DNA of 64,000 nt from contig NZ_JAHUWZ010000004.1 in NCBI RefSeq assembly GCF_019218755.1, positions 310,001 to 374,000 on the forward strand. The letters are read 5' to 3'. Both the position numbers and the translations under genes were made by a program. Position 1 is the stretch's first letter, and each line of letters opens with the position of its first letter. Positions 1 through 8,152 of the stretch are shown piece after piece. The notes under the pieces were generated by a model. That model was not told the DNA's origin and searched no databases. It saw only the letters and a program-made list of their open reading frames with translations. Source of the DNA: Acidovorax sp. sif1233. Its GTDB lineage: Bacteria; Pseudomonadota; Gammaproteobacteria; Burkholderiales; Burkholderiaceae_C.

Positions 1-721
1 CCACGGATGCAGCCAACTGCACCAGCTCGGCGGGGTCGAAGCCGCCAGACGCCGGCACCACGTGCCGCCCGCCGCGCAGCACCTGGGCGTAGTTGTACAG
101 GCCCGCGCCGTGCGACATGGGCGCGGCGTAGACCATGGCGTCGCCGGGCAGCACGTCGTCCACGTCGGTGAAGTAGCAGGCCGTCGTGGCCAGCAGGTTG
201 CGGTGCGTCTGCATCACGCCCTTGGGCCGGCCGGTGGTGCCGGATGTGTAGAACAGCGATGCGATGTCGTCCGGGGCACGGTCGTGCACGGGCATGGGCG
301 CATCATGCTGTTGCACGGCCTGCTGGTAGTCGGCAGAGCCCAGCAGCAGGGTGGCTGCAGGGTCTGCGCCGGCCTCGCGCGCGGCGGGGTGCAGGGCCTC
401 GGACACCAGCGCCACGCGCGCACCGGAGTCGGCCAGCACGTAGGCCAGCTCCTTGGCGTGCAGCTTGTAGTTGACGGGCACGGACACGGCGCCGGCCCAC
501 ACGATGGCGTGCAGCGCCTCCAGGTACTCGGGCGCGTTGACGGCGTAGATGGCCACGCGGTCGCCGGGCAACACGCCGTAGCGTGTACGCAGGCTGGCGG
601 CCAGCGCGGCGGTGCGTGCGCCCAGCGTTTGGTAGTCGAAGAGCACTTGGTCGCCCTGCAGCACGGCGGGCTGGTGGGCATGCAGTTGCGCGCTGCGGCG
701 CAGCAGGTGGGCGATATTCAT
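1..721 (-). CDS. AMP-dependent acyl-CoA synthetase/ligase (partial, C-terminus off the left edge)
   Basis: ANL-superfamily enzyme that would adenylate a carboxylic acid and transfer it to CoA; the acid cannot be read from this fragment. The visible 240 residues open with MNIAHLLRRSAQLHAHQPAV and carry the nucleotide-binding loop YTSGTTGRPKG at about residues 158-168, followed by the QTHRNLLAT segment typical of the family. The C-terminal domain with the catalytic lysine lies beyond base 1, so completeness cannot be judged. The ATG at 721 gives the usual family N-terminus. It is a different gene from the two CoA ligases further right. Confidence 0.85.
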   Translation of the reverse strand, partial: MNIAHLLRRSAQLHAHQPAVLQGDQVLFDYQTLGARTAALAASLRTRYGVLPGDRVAIYAVNAPEYLEALHAIVWAGAVSVPVNYKLHAKELAYVLADSGARVALVSEALHPAAREAGADPAATLLLGSADYQQAVQQHDAPMPVHDRAPDDIASLFYTSGTTGRPKGVMQTHRNLLATTACYFTDVDDVLPGDAMVYAAPMSHGAGLYNYAQVLRGGRHVVPASGGFDPAELVQLAASV

Positions 722-1083
722 CGGGCGCCCCGCGCGCCGAGGATGGTGGTGCCTGCCCTGCTGGTACTGCTTGTATTGCTTGCCCTGCTGGTCGTCGCCG
801 CTTGCCGCATGCCTTGCCTCCTTGCCATGAGACAGCCACTGTACGCAAGAGAGGCCCGGGCGCACAGTCGCTCCACTACGCAAGGGGAAACCCGGGTGGG
901 CCGCAGGGCTGGCAGCCGGCGCCGCGATGCACCTGGTTACCAGATGCCCGCAATTCCCCACAAGCCGTGGCGTTGAAAGCGCGCACCCTAGACTGCACCT
1001 GACACCGCACGCCGCCCCACCGCCTTCTGGCACGGGCAGCGTGACAGCCCCCTCCATTTCACGGCCTTGCAGGCCCGCACCGC
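722..1083. other. Intergenic region of about 360 bases, no gene seen
   Basis: This stretch separates the leftward CoA ligase from the rightward TerB-like gene, so it must hold both promoters. I found no convincing -35/-10 pair, operator or hairpin. Open frames here lack ribosome binding sites and recognisable proteins. Confidence 0.5.
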
Positions 1084-2118
1084 ATGACTCCAGAACAGCA
1101 AAAATCCATTCTCACCATCGCCTTGCTGGCCGCGTTTGCGGACGGCACCAAGGACGACGCCGAGCGTGAAGAGATCCGCCGCATCGCCCAGTCGCTGGCG
1201 GGCGACAGCGGCATGGCCGACCTGCCGCGCATTTACCAGGACGTGCTGCTCAAGCGCACCACGGTGCAGGCCGCAGCCGCCGCGCTGACCGACCCCGGCC
1301 ACCGCCAGCTGGCCTACGAGATGGCGGTGTGCGTGTGTGACGTGGACGGCCGGCAGACGCCGGCGGAGGCGCAGTTCCTGGCCACGCTCAAGTCCGCGCT
1401 GCAGCTGGGCGCGCAGCAGACCGCCGCCTTCGAGCACGAGGCCGATGCGCTGGTGGATGTGGCCGAGAAGGCGCCGCCCTCGGCCGTGCCCTGGGGGGTG
1501 GCGGGTGCTGCCACCGGTGCTGCGGCCTATGCAGCAGCGGCCGCGTCGGCGCCTTCTTCTTCGTCGTCTGCATCCGTGCCGGTGCCCGCACCCGCAGGCC
1601 CGGGCGATGCCGAGCTGGACAAGTCCATCCTGAACTACGCGATGCTCAACGGCGCTCTGGAGCTGCTGCCGCAGTCGTGGGCGTCGATGGCCATCATCCC
1701 GATGCAGGTGAAGATGGTCTACGGCATCGGCAAGGCGCACGGCGTGGAGCTGGACCAGGGCCACATCAAGGAGTTCATCGCCGCGGCGGGCGTGGGCATG
1801 ACGTCGCAGTACCTGGAGCAGTTTGGCCGCAAGCTGCTCGGCGGCCTGCTGAGCAAGGTGGCGGGCCGCACCATTGGAGGCGTAGGCAGCGCGGCCACCG
1901 GCATGGCGTTTTCGTTTGCCACCACGTATGCGCTGGGCCAGGTGGCCAAGCGCTACTACGCGGGCGGCCGGGTGATGAGCACCGCCATGCTGCGCGACAG
2001 CTTTCAGAACCTGCTGGGTCCGGCCAAGCAGATGCAGTCGCAGTACCTGCCGCAGATCCAGCAGAAGGCCGCCACGCTGGATGCGGGCAAGATCATGGCC
2101 ATGGTGCGCGGCGCCTGA
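1084..2118 (+). CDS. TerB-like N-terminal domain protein with glycine-rich C-terminal membrane-associated region
   Basis: A 344-residue protein. Residues about 5-130 are acidic and helical with the TerB/DjlA look (AAFADGTKDDAEREEIRRIA, then a second half with CVCDVDGRQTPAEAQFL). An Ala/Ser/Pro-rich linker covers about 140-180. The C-terminal part (about 180-310) resembles the DUF697/YcjF group, with hydrophobic glycine-rich stretches that could enter a membrane. TerB domains are linked to tellurite and envelope-stress phenotypes, but no function is shown here. It stands alone, with an intergenic repeat just downstream. Confidence 0.65.
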   Translation: MTPEQQKSILTIALLAAFADGTKDDAEREEIRRIAQSLAGDSGMADLPRIYQDVLLKRTTVQAAAAALTDPGHRQLAYEMAVCVCDVDGRQTPAEAQFLATLKSALQLGAQQTAAFEHEADALVDVAEKAPPSAVPWGVAGAATGAAAYAAAAASAPSSSSSASVPVPAPAGPGDAELDKSILNYAMLNGALELLPQSWASMAIIPMQVKMVYGIGKAHGVELDQGHIKEFIAAAGVGMTSQYLEQFGRKLLGGLLSKVAGRTIGGVGSAATGMAFSFATTYALGQVAKRYYAGGRVMSTAMLRDSFQNLLGPAKQMQSQYLPQIQQKAATLDAGKIMAMVRGA

Positions 2119-2139
2119 CCCACGGGGCCCGGCAAGATT

Positions 2140-2187
2140 GCTATATTTTTAATAGCTTCTAGCGCTTGACAGACAGGCGCTAGCGGC
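2140..2187 (+). repeat. Short palindromic intergenic repeat, family R1, copy a
   Basis: Two adjacent palindromes make up the element: an AT-rich GCTAT...ATAGC hairpin (2140-2156) and CTAGCGCTTG...AGGCGCTAG. The same architecture recurs at 10794-10841 and 42307-42355. From memory, such elements are scattered in many copies through Comamonadaceae genomes. Confidence 0.8.
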
Positions 2188-2325
2188 TCATTCAAGGCCC
2201 GATCCCGGGGCCCGCCGCATGCGCGCAGGGGCGCCGGCGCGCGGCGCGGGCCCGGCGGCGCTGCAGCCGCGCCACGCGCGCACAGGCCCTGTGGCGCCAA
2301 CACCGGCCCATGACAGAATCGGCCC

Positions 2326-3684
2326 ATGCTCGACCACACGGATCCTGTCGCCTCCATCATCCCGGCCATGTCGCTCGATTCACCGTCCGACAACGCCATG
2401 ACGGCGCTCTCCCGGCTGGCGCTGGGGCCCGTGAACACCGCGTACTACCTGGCCGTCTTCGAGCGCTTTGACAACACCGGCCGCACCACCACCACCTGGA
2501 ACTGGGCCGCGTGCCTGGCCACGCTCAACTGGATGCTGTTTCGCCAGTTGTGGAGCGCCGCGCTGGTCTACGTGGCGGCCGCCGAGGGGCTGGCGCTGAT
2601 CGTGTTCGGCGTCGGCCGCTCCTTCCTGCAGTGGCCGCCGGGGGTGGAACTGGGGGTGCTGGGCGCCTTCGCCGTCCTGGCCTTCGCGGTGCCCGGCCTG
2701 TATGGCAACGCCATCCTGTATGCCGACATCCGCAAGCGGGTGGCGCGCGCCCTGGCCGCCTCCCGCACCCTGCCCGAGGCCAGCGCGCTGCTGGAGAAGC
2801 AGGCCAGCTCGCGCAAGCGGCTGCAGGCGCTGGTGCTGGCCAACCTGGTGCTGGTGGCCGCGGCGGCGCTGGCCTACCTGGCCTGGGCCCCTTCGGCCAC
2901 CAGGCCCTTGGCACTGGAACCGGCGGTGACCGTCGCCCAGGCCACCGCGACAGCCGCGTCCAGGCCCGGCGCGGCGGCGTCTTCTGCACCAGCACCAGCA
3001 CCAGCGCCCGCCCCCGCACCGGCACCGGTACCTGCATCCACGCCCGCTGCCTCGGCCCCCATGCCGAGCACCTCCGCCGCCGCGGCGACGGCGGCGCCCC
3101 CCGCCACCGGTGCCGCGTCCACGGCGGCGGCACCGCCCGGGGCACCAGCGGCCGCGCCGGCAGGCAAAACCCCGCCACCGGCCACCCAGGCAGCGCCCGC
3201 CACCGCGAGCCCTTCCGTACCCACGGCCCCCACGGCGGCGCCGGCCGCCAGCGCGCCAGTCTCCGTGCCGGCCACCAAGGCCACCTCCAAATCCCCGGCC
3301 AAGGCAGCACCCGGCGCGGCCAGCAAACCAGCGCCCGCCGCCGAGCCAGCAAGCCGCGCGGCCTCCACCGCGAAGCCTTCCAAGGCGGCCAAGGCACCAC
3401 CCGCCCCAGCCGCTGCTCCAGCGGCCTCCACCACCCAGCCCACCGTGGGCACCGCGGCGGGCTACTACATCAACGTGGGGCTCTTTGCCGACGAAGCCAA
3501 CGCCCGCAAGGCCCAGGCCCGGCTGCTCAACGAAGGGCTGCCTGCCTTCCGCCAGGAGCTGAACAGCGCCAAGGGCCGCCGCATCCGTGTCCGCGTGGGG
3601 CCCTACGAAAGCCGCGCGCAGGCCGACGCGGCGGCCGGGTCGATCCGGGCGATGGCGCTGGAAGCCGTGGTCTTCAGGCAATAG
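2326..3684 (+). CDS. SPOR-domain membrane protein with long Ala/Pro linker
   Basis: A 452-residue protein. The N-terminal part (1-195) has three hydrophobic segments at about 67-90, 105-128 and 170-190, in a DUF2628-like arrangement. An Ala/Pro/Ser/Thr/Lys low-complexity linker spans about 215-375. The last 74 residues form a SPOR domain (GYYINVGLFADEANARKAQA, ending RVRVGPYESRAQADAA), which binds denuded septal peptidoglycan in known members. A cell-envelope or division role is likely. In-frame ATGs at 2368 and 2398 could also be starts. The linker explains the long open frames on the other strand here. Confidence 0.8.
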   Translation: MLDHTDPVASIIPAMSLDSPSDNAMTALSRLALGPVNTAYYLAVFERFDNTGRTTTTWNWAACLATLNWMLFRQLWSAALVYVAAAEGLALIVFGVGRSFLQWPPGVELGVLGAFAVLAFAVPGLYGNAILYADIRKRVARALAASRTLPEASALLEKQASSRKRLQALVLANLVLVAAAALAYLAWAPSATRPLALEPAVTVAQATATAASRPGAAASSAPAPAPAPAPAPAPVPASTPAASAPMPSTSAAAATAAPPATGAASTAAAPPGAPAAAPAGKTPPPATQAAPATASPSVPTAPTAAPAASAPVSVPATKATSKSPAKAAPGAASKPAPAAEPASRAASTAKPSKAAKAPPAPAAAPAASTTQPTVGTAAGYYINVGLFADEANARKAQARLLNEGLPAFRQELNSAKGRRIRVRVGPYESRAQADAAAGSIRAMALEAVVFRQ

Positions 3685-3821
3685 ACAAATAAATAGGCGC
3701 GGGCCCGCGCGCAGCGGCCCACCCGGGCGCCGGGCGCGCCGTCCTACGCCCCGGGCGCGCTGGCGCCGACGCCCGCACCCCAGGCGCGCCGGTAGGCTGC
3801 ATGCACCACACCGCCGCCGCC

Positions 3822-4571
3822 ATGAACCGCACGCCCCGCCCTGCCCTGCATCTCTCCACGCGCCGCCTGGCCACCATCGCGGCCGTGGCCGCGGGCGCGT
3901 TGCTGGCCACCGCCTGTGCGCCATGGCGCATCTGGACGGTGGCGGAGCTGGCCCGTGGCGCGCGGCCCTTCACCGCACACCCCGCCCAGCCGGACAAACG
4001 CCTGCTGGTCGTGGGCGACAGCACCGCCGTCGGCACCGGGGCCAGCACGCCCGCGCAAAGCCTGCCGGGCCTGATCGGCCAGCAGCACCCGCGGTGGCGC
4101 ATCGACAACCTGGCGGCCAATGGCGCACGGTTTGCCGACGTGGCCGCGCAGCTGGAGCGCGCGGACGGTGGCTACGACATGGTGCTCGTGCTCGCGGGCG
4201 GGAACGACGTGATCCGCTTCACGCCCGCGGACACGCTGCGCGCCGAGCTGCAAAGGACCATGTCGCTGGCCCTGCAGAAAGGGCGCCGCGTGGTGCTCAT
4301 GCCCTGCGGCGACGTGGGCCATGCACCGTTCTTCGCGCCGCCGCTGTCCTGGGTCATGTCGCGCCGTTCGAAGCGCCTGCACGCCCTGGCGCAGGACGCC
4401 GCCGCGGACCACGGCGCGCACTACGTGCGCCTGCTCAGGCCCCGGGACCAGGACCCCTTCGTGTCCCGGCGGGACACCTTGAATGCCGCCGACGGACTGC
4501 ACCCCAGCAGCGCGGGGTACCAGGAGTGGTACCGCGCGCTGGTGGCCCAGGGCGGACTGCCCGCGCCCTGA
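3822..4571 (+). CDS. SGNH/GDSL hydrolase, probable lipoprotein
   Basis: Esterase-type hydrolase, substrate unknown. The nucleophile block LLVVGDSTAVGTG lies near residue 67, the block III motif AGGNDVIR near 126, and the catalytic Asp/His in DGLHPSSAGYQ near the C-terminus. The N-terminus has an Arg-containing n-region, a hydrophobic stretch and a Cys after LLATA, which fits a lipoprotein signal. I prefer the ATG at 3822 because it gives a normal signal length; an in-frame ATG lies at 3801. It converges on the hydrolase that ends at 4631. Confidence 0.8.
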   Translation: MNRTPRPALHLSTRRLATIAAVAAGALLATACAPWRIWTVAELARGARPFTAHPAQPDKRLLVVGDSTAVGTGASTPAQSLPGLIGQQHPRWRIDNLAANGARFADVAAQLERADGGYDMVLVLAGGNDVIRFTPADTLRAELQRTMSLALQKGRRVVLMPCGDVGHAPFFAPPLSWVMSRRSKRLHALAQDAAADHGAHYVRLLRPRDQDPFVSRRDTLNAADGLHPSSAGYQEWYRALVAQGGLPAP

Positions 4572-4630
4572 CGGCACGCGCGGGCGCCGCGCGCACCGGA
4601 TGCAGGCCGCGCCCGCCGGGGCGGCCCGCG

Positions 4631-5395
4631 TCAGCGCGCCCCGTCGATTTCCGCCAGCCAGTCCTGGACCTGCCGGATGACCCAGCGCGGGTCGTCCAGC
4701 GGCAGATCGTGCCCTGCGCGGGGGTGCAGCACCACGGGCACCCGCCACGCGCTGGCCACGGCCTGCGAGCACTGGCTGCGCACCAGGCCGTCCCCGTGGC
4801 TCGCCAGCAGCAGGATGCGCGCCACGGGCCCCACCCGGGGCGCACGGTAGCGGGCCGCCGCCACCAGCTGGCGCAGCGCATTGGCGGCCTGCACCGGGCG
4901 GCGCGCGCGCACGGCGGCCCAGTCCCGCACCACCTGCTGGCGCTCAGGCGCGCTGTTGCTGGTCAGGCGCAAGACCACCTGCTCGATCTGTTGCGGCGCG
5001 CCGCCCCACAGCGCCAGGCGCAGCAGCGCCGCGTAGTTGCGCGGCCGCAGGCGGTGATAGAAGGGGCTGAAAGGGCGAAAGCTCGTGTTGATCAGCACGC
5101 AGCCCGCCACCTCCGCGGGGGCCACCCGCGCCCATTCGGTCGCCACCATGGCTCCCAGCGACACGGCCAGCAGGTGGTAGGGCGGCGCGATGCCGCTCCC
5201 GGCCAGCGCCTCGCGGCATGCCCGCACCATGGCGGGCACCGACAGCGGCGAAGGCTGGCGGTGGAGCTGGCCGTTGCCGGGCAGGTCGAGCGGCTGCACC
5301 CGGTCCCGGGGCAAGGCACGCTCGAAATCCGCCAGGAAGTCCCCCCAGTGGGCGGACTCCCGCGCCAGGCCCCTGAGCAAGATCCACTGGCGCAT
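4631..5395 (-). CDS. Alpha/beta-fold hydrolase
   Basis: A 254-residue protein with an early HWGDFLADFERALP segment, a nucleophile elbow LLAVSLGAMVATEW (Ser near residue 99; the first Gly of the usual GxSxG is replaced by Ala) and a C-terminal HPRAGHDLPLDDP carrying the likely catalytic His. It starts 12 bases after the M14 peptidase gene ends, so the two probably share a transcript. The substrate cannot be inferred. Confidence 0.8.
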   Translation of the reverse strand: MRQWILLRGLARESAHWGDFLADFERALPRDRVQPLDLPGNGQLHRQPSPLSVPAMVRACREALAGSGIAPPYHLLAVSLGAMVATEWARVAPAEVAGCVLINTSFRPFSPFYHRLRPRNYAALLRLALWGGAPQQIEQVVLRLTSNSAPERQQVVRDWAAVRARRPVQAANALRQLVAAARYRAPRVGPVARILLLASHGDGLVRSQCSQAVASAWRVPVVLHPRAGHDLPLDDPRWVIRQVQDWLAEIDGAR

Positions 5396-5407
5396 GGGCG
5401 CAGGCCT

Positions 5408-6418
5408 TCAGTACCACGCGGCCAGGGCGTCCGCCCTGCGCTGCGCGCGCTGCCCCGGTGCGGGCACCCAGCGCCCGTGGCTGCAGGCCGCGCGGGCCAG
5501 GAAATCGAGCAGCGACAGATGACGCCGCAGCACGCGCTGCTGCCGGTGGTCGATGAGCGGGTTGAAGATGCCATTGCGCGAGAACAGCTGGCGCGGGTTC
5601 TTCTTGATCCACAGCCAGGAGCCCATCTCCAGCGTCAGCGGCAGGAACGTGTGCGCGGGCACATCGCGGCAGGCCTGCAGGTACAGGTGGTCCCACAGGT
5701 CGCCGTGCGCCAGGTACTGCGCGCTCTGCGGCTCGATGACGTACGGGTGGTGGCTGTGGGCCTGCAGGAAGATCTCTTGCAGCGCGTGCAGCTCGGCCAG
5801 GTGCGCGATGGGCTTGCGCGTGTGGGCAAACGGGAACCACAGGCGGTCCCGGGCGCCAAATCCCGAATGGCAGTCGATGGCGATGCTGAAAGGCCGCGCC
5901 AGCAGCTCCTCGGACGCCACCTCGCACAGGGCCTGGCTTTCCGGCTCCATGGCATCGCCCGCGCGCCCCCGGTACCAGGGAAGCCCCGCGCTCACCCGCT
6001 GCCCGCCGATCCACGGCGGTACCCGGTCGGTGGCGTCCACCGGCGCGTTGCGCATCAGGTCCACGCCGCGCGGATTGGCGCGCGTGGCGGCCCACATGCC
6101 GCCCGGATTGACGATGGGCATGAAGACCATGCGCATGTGCTCGAGCTGGCGGTGCAGCGTGGTGTCCCACTGCAGCCGCATCACCACGTTCTGCAGGTAG
6201 GCCAGGACCACCTCGGCGCCGATGCGCTCCAGGCCATGCACGCCACCGAAGAACCCGACCGCCGGAACGTCCGGCGCCGGATTGCCCAGGCTAATGGCAT
6301 GGATCGGAAAGCAGTGGCCCGAGGCCGTCTGCACCTGCCGCACCACCCGCACCTGCAAGTGGGACGCACCGAGTTCGATGATCTTTTCGAGCGCCAGCAA
6401 CTCGGGCAGCGTGTTCAT
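5408..6418 (-). CDS. M14-family (DUF2817-like) zinc carboxypeptidase
   Basis: Metallopeptidase-fold protein of 336 residues. The zinc ligands are visible as GGVHGLERIGAE (HxxE) near residue 70 and IDCHSGFG near 178. NPRGVDLMRN supplies the substrate-binding Arg/Asn, and LEMGSW carries the probable catalytic Glu. The start at 6418 gives the N-terminus MNTLPELLALEKIIELGASH; the frame is open further upstream but that stretch looks like non-coding translation. No signal peptide is evident, so it is probably cytoplasmic. It is followed by the hydrolase in a two-gene unit. Confidence 0.8.
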   Translation of the reverse strand: MNTLPELLALEKIIELGASHLQVRVVRQVQTASGHCFPIHAISLGNPAPDVPAVGFFGGVHGLERIGAEVVLAYLQNVVMRLQWDTTLHRQLEHMRMVFMPIVNPGGMWAATRANPRGVDLMRNAPVDATDRVPPWIGGQRVSAGLPWYRGRAGDAMEPESQALCEVASEELLARPFSIAIDCHSGFGARDRLWFPFAHTRKPIAHLAELHALQEIFLQAHSHHPYVIEPQSAQYLAHGDLWDHLYLQACRDVPAHTFLPLTLEMGSWLWIKKNPRQLFSRNGIFNPLIDHRQQRVLRRHLSLLDFLARAACSHGRWVPAPGQRAQRRADALAAWY

Positions 6419-6607
6419 GGTGGGTGGCAAGGGTGGCGCGAAACCGGGCGGCAGGGCGGCAGTACAACGAAGAGCGAGCATATGCCCGGCCCGCAGGCAC
6501 CGGCAACGCCATCGCGCGCCCTGTATGAATTCAGCGAAACGACGCGGAACTGTCACACAAGCGCGTTAACTTGCCCGCAGACAACCTGTTCAAAGAGGCA
6601 CACGATC

Positions 6608-6739
6608 ATGCTCTGGAGATGGCTCGGACTGCAGCGGCTGCTGGATGAACTCTTCGATGCCCCCGGCTGGCCGAGCTTCGACCTGCCCCGCACCGATGGA
6701 TGGGCGCATGAAGACGCAGCAGCCACGGCGCAGGACTGA
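6608..6739 (+). CDS. Small hypothetical protein, 43 residues
   Basis: ATG at 6608 sits behind an AAAGAGG Shine-Dalgarno-like stretch at suitable distance. The product begins MLWRWLGLQRLLDELFDAPG and is amphipathic and acidic at its end. No family is recognised. The next small ORF overlaps its 3' end by about 32 bases in another frame, which suggests translational coupling if both are real. Confidence 0.4.
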   Translation: MLWRWLGLQRLLDELFDAPGWPSFDLPRTDGWAHEDAAATAQD

Positions 6740-6872
6740 AGTGCGCCGCCTGGCCGTGCTGTGCGGCACCCTCGGCTGCGCGCTGGCCTGGGGCCTGGTG
6801 GAGCTGCTGGCGCTCCAGCGCCAGCGCTACCACCAGTGGCGCCAGCGCCACCAGACGCCGGCACACCGCTGA
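6708..6872 (+). CDS. Small single-pass membrane protein, 54 residues
   Basis: The product starts MKTQQPRRRTEVRRLAVLCG, that is a basic N-terminus followed by one hydrophobic helix (about residues 15-35) and a basic, Gln-rich tail. This is the profile of a small inner-membrane protein. It overlaps the preceding 43-residue ORF. I cannot assign a function. Confidence 0.4.
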   Translation: MKTQQPRRRTEVRRLAVLCGTLGCALAWGLVELLALQRQRYHQWRQRHQTPAHR

Positions 6873-7091
6873 CGGCGGCCCGCGGCAGCGCCCGCACGCG
6901 GCGGCGGCGGGCATGCGGCCGGCCCCACCGGCACCGCTTCGGGCATGCCTTTCACCCGCTGTTTCAGAAGCCTCTGGCGCAGGCGGGTCTTCACATTTGC
7001 GGGGTGTGCCGCAGTCGCACCTAAAATTGCGCACCTTCCCTTCAATGGGGGGAGGCACACTGCAACTCTGAAGCAAAGAAGAATCATCATC

Positions 7092-7586
7092 ATGGCAACT
7101 GCAAAGAAAACCCCAGCGCCCGCAAAGAAGACCGTCAAGGCGGCAGCTCCAGCTGCTGCGAAGAAGGCAGCACCCGCCGCCAAGAAGGCAGCGGCACCCG
7201 CGAAGAAAGCCGCCGCTCCAGCAGCGAAGAAGGCCGCCGCCCCCGTGGCCAAGCCGGTCGCCGTGGGCATCAAGCCGATCAAGACGGCCTTCAACAAGAC
7301 CACGCTGATCGCCCACCTGGCCGAGCAGGCTGGCGTGGAACCCAAGGCCACCAAGGCCGTGCTGGCCGCGCTGGAAGCGACCATCCTGGGCTCCGTGCAC
7401 AAGAAGGGTTCCGGCGAATTCACGCTGCCCGGCCTCATGAAGATCGGCCTGCAGCAGATTCCCGCCAAGAAGAAGCGCTTCGGCAAGGACCCTTTCACCG
7501 GTGAAGAGCGCTGGTTCCCCGCCAAGCCCGCCGCGGTGAAGATCAAGACCCGCGCGCTGAAGAAGCTCAAGGACGCAACGGCCTGA
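7092..7586 (+). CDS. HU-family DNA-binding protein with histone-H1-like Lys/Ala/Pro-rich N-terminal tail
   Basis: Nucleoid protein of 164 residues. The first 55 or so are Lys/Ala/Pro repeats (AKKAAAPAKKAAAPAAKK pattern), like histone H1 tails. The rest is an HU/IHF-type domain starting FNKTTLIAHLAEQAGVEPKA, with the DNA-binding arm region around GEFTLPGLMKIGLQQIPAKK and FGKDPFTGEERWF. HU alone is about 90 residues, so the tail is an addition. The ATG at 7092 is chosen because the tail begins there; the open frame upstream has no protein-like content. A strong terminator follows. Confidence 0.92.
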   Translation: MATAKKTPAPAKKTVKAAAPAAAKKAAPAAKKAAAPAKKAAAPAAKKAAAPVAKPVAVGIKPIKTAFNKTTLIAHLAEQAGVEPKATKAVLAALEATILGSVHKKGSGEFTLPGLMKIGLQQIPAKKKRFGKDPFTGEERWFPAKPAAVKIKTRALKKLKDATA

Positions 7587-7612
7587 TAAATCAGCCCGCG
7601 CTCCCCAGCGAC

Positions 7613-7650
7613 AAGGACCAGATGCCTCCGGGCGTCTGGTCCTTTTTCTT
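7613..7650 (+). terminator. Rho-independent terminator after the HU-like gene
   Basis: A near-perfect stem AAGGACCAGATGCC / GGCGTCTGGTCCTT with a three-base loop is followed by TTTTTC. It lies 26 bases after the stop codon. The other strand has no T-run after the stem, so it serves only the rightward gene. Confidence 0.9.
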
Positions 7651-7678
7651 TGGGCGGCTCAATTGCGCTCCGGTGGAC

Positions 7679-8152
7679 TCAGTTGGGCTGGCAGTGCCCC
7701 GTGGCGCCGTCGCAGCCCAGGCAGTCCACCTGCAGCACCAGGCCCGCCACCAGCGGCCGCAGGCCCACCTCGGCCGCGCGCAGCTCCAGCTCGTTGCGCA
7801 GCTGTGCGCCGGGCAGCGTGGCCGAGCGCTCGCACCGGCGGCAGGCAATGCGCACGTCGGCCGACGGCGGCGGTGCAAAGGGCCGCAGGCGATACACCGT
7901 GTGGCGCCGGTCGCTGCGGTCGTGCAGCAGCACGCCCAGGGCCTGCAGCTCGTGGATGATGCGGTACACCGTGCTGGTGCTCACGTGCGTGCCGCGCAGC
8001 AGCATCTGGTGAAAAGCCTCGTCCGCACCCATGCCCGCGCTGCCCGCGGAGTGGATCACCTGCAGCACGCCGATGCGCGCCGTGGTGGGGCGCAGGCCCG
8101 CCGTGCGCAGGCGCTGCAGCATGGTCACGGGCTCATTGATGCTTGCGTTCAT
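7679..8152 (-). CDS. Fur-family transcriptional regulator, degenerate metal site
   Basis: A 157-residue winged-helix repressor of the Fur/Zur/PerR type. The DNA-recognition helix region is THVSTSTVYRIIHELQALGV. Both structural-zinc Cys pairs are present (CRRC at 104-107, CLGC at 144-147). The HHxH cluster that normally precedes the first pair is replaced by FAPPPSADV, so the usual regulatory metal ligands are missing. The start overlaps the stop of the outer-membrane factor gene (ATGA), placing it last in the long iron operon. It may sense something other than free Fe(II). Confidence 0.85.
   Translation of the reverse strand: MNASINEPVTMLQRLRTAGLRPTTARIGVLQVIHSAGSAGMGADEAFHQMLLRGTHVSTSTVYRIIHELQALGVLLHDRSDRRHTVYRLRPFAPPPSADVRIACRRCERSATLPGAQLRNELELRAAEVGLRPLVAGLVLQVDCLGCDGATGHCQPN

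Noticed and set aside
2980..3440. Possible tandem repeat array or recombination hotspot
   Set aside because: It is the coding sequence of an Ala/Pro-rich linker in the SPOR protein; periodicity follows codons, not a DNA repeat unit.
6520..6580. GGAAC...GTTAAC as an ECF-type promoter upstream of the small ORFs
   Set aside because: The spacing between the boxes is too short for a known ECF promoter class.
3587..6739. Open frame of over 1000 codons on the plus strand
   Set aside because: It runs antisense through the alpha/beta hydrolase and M14 peptidase and has no domain; only the last 43 codons, with their own ribosome site, look plausible.
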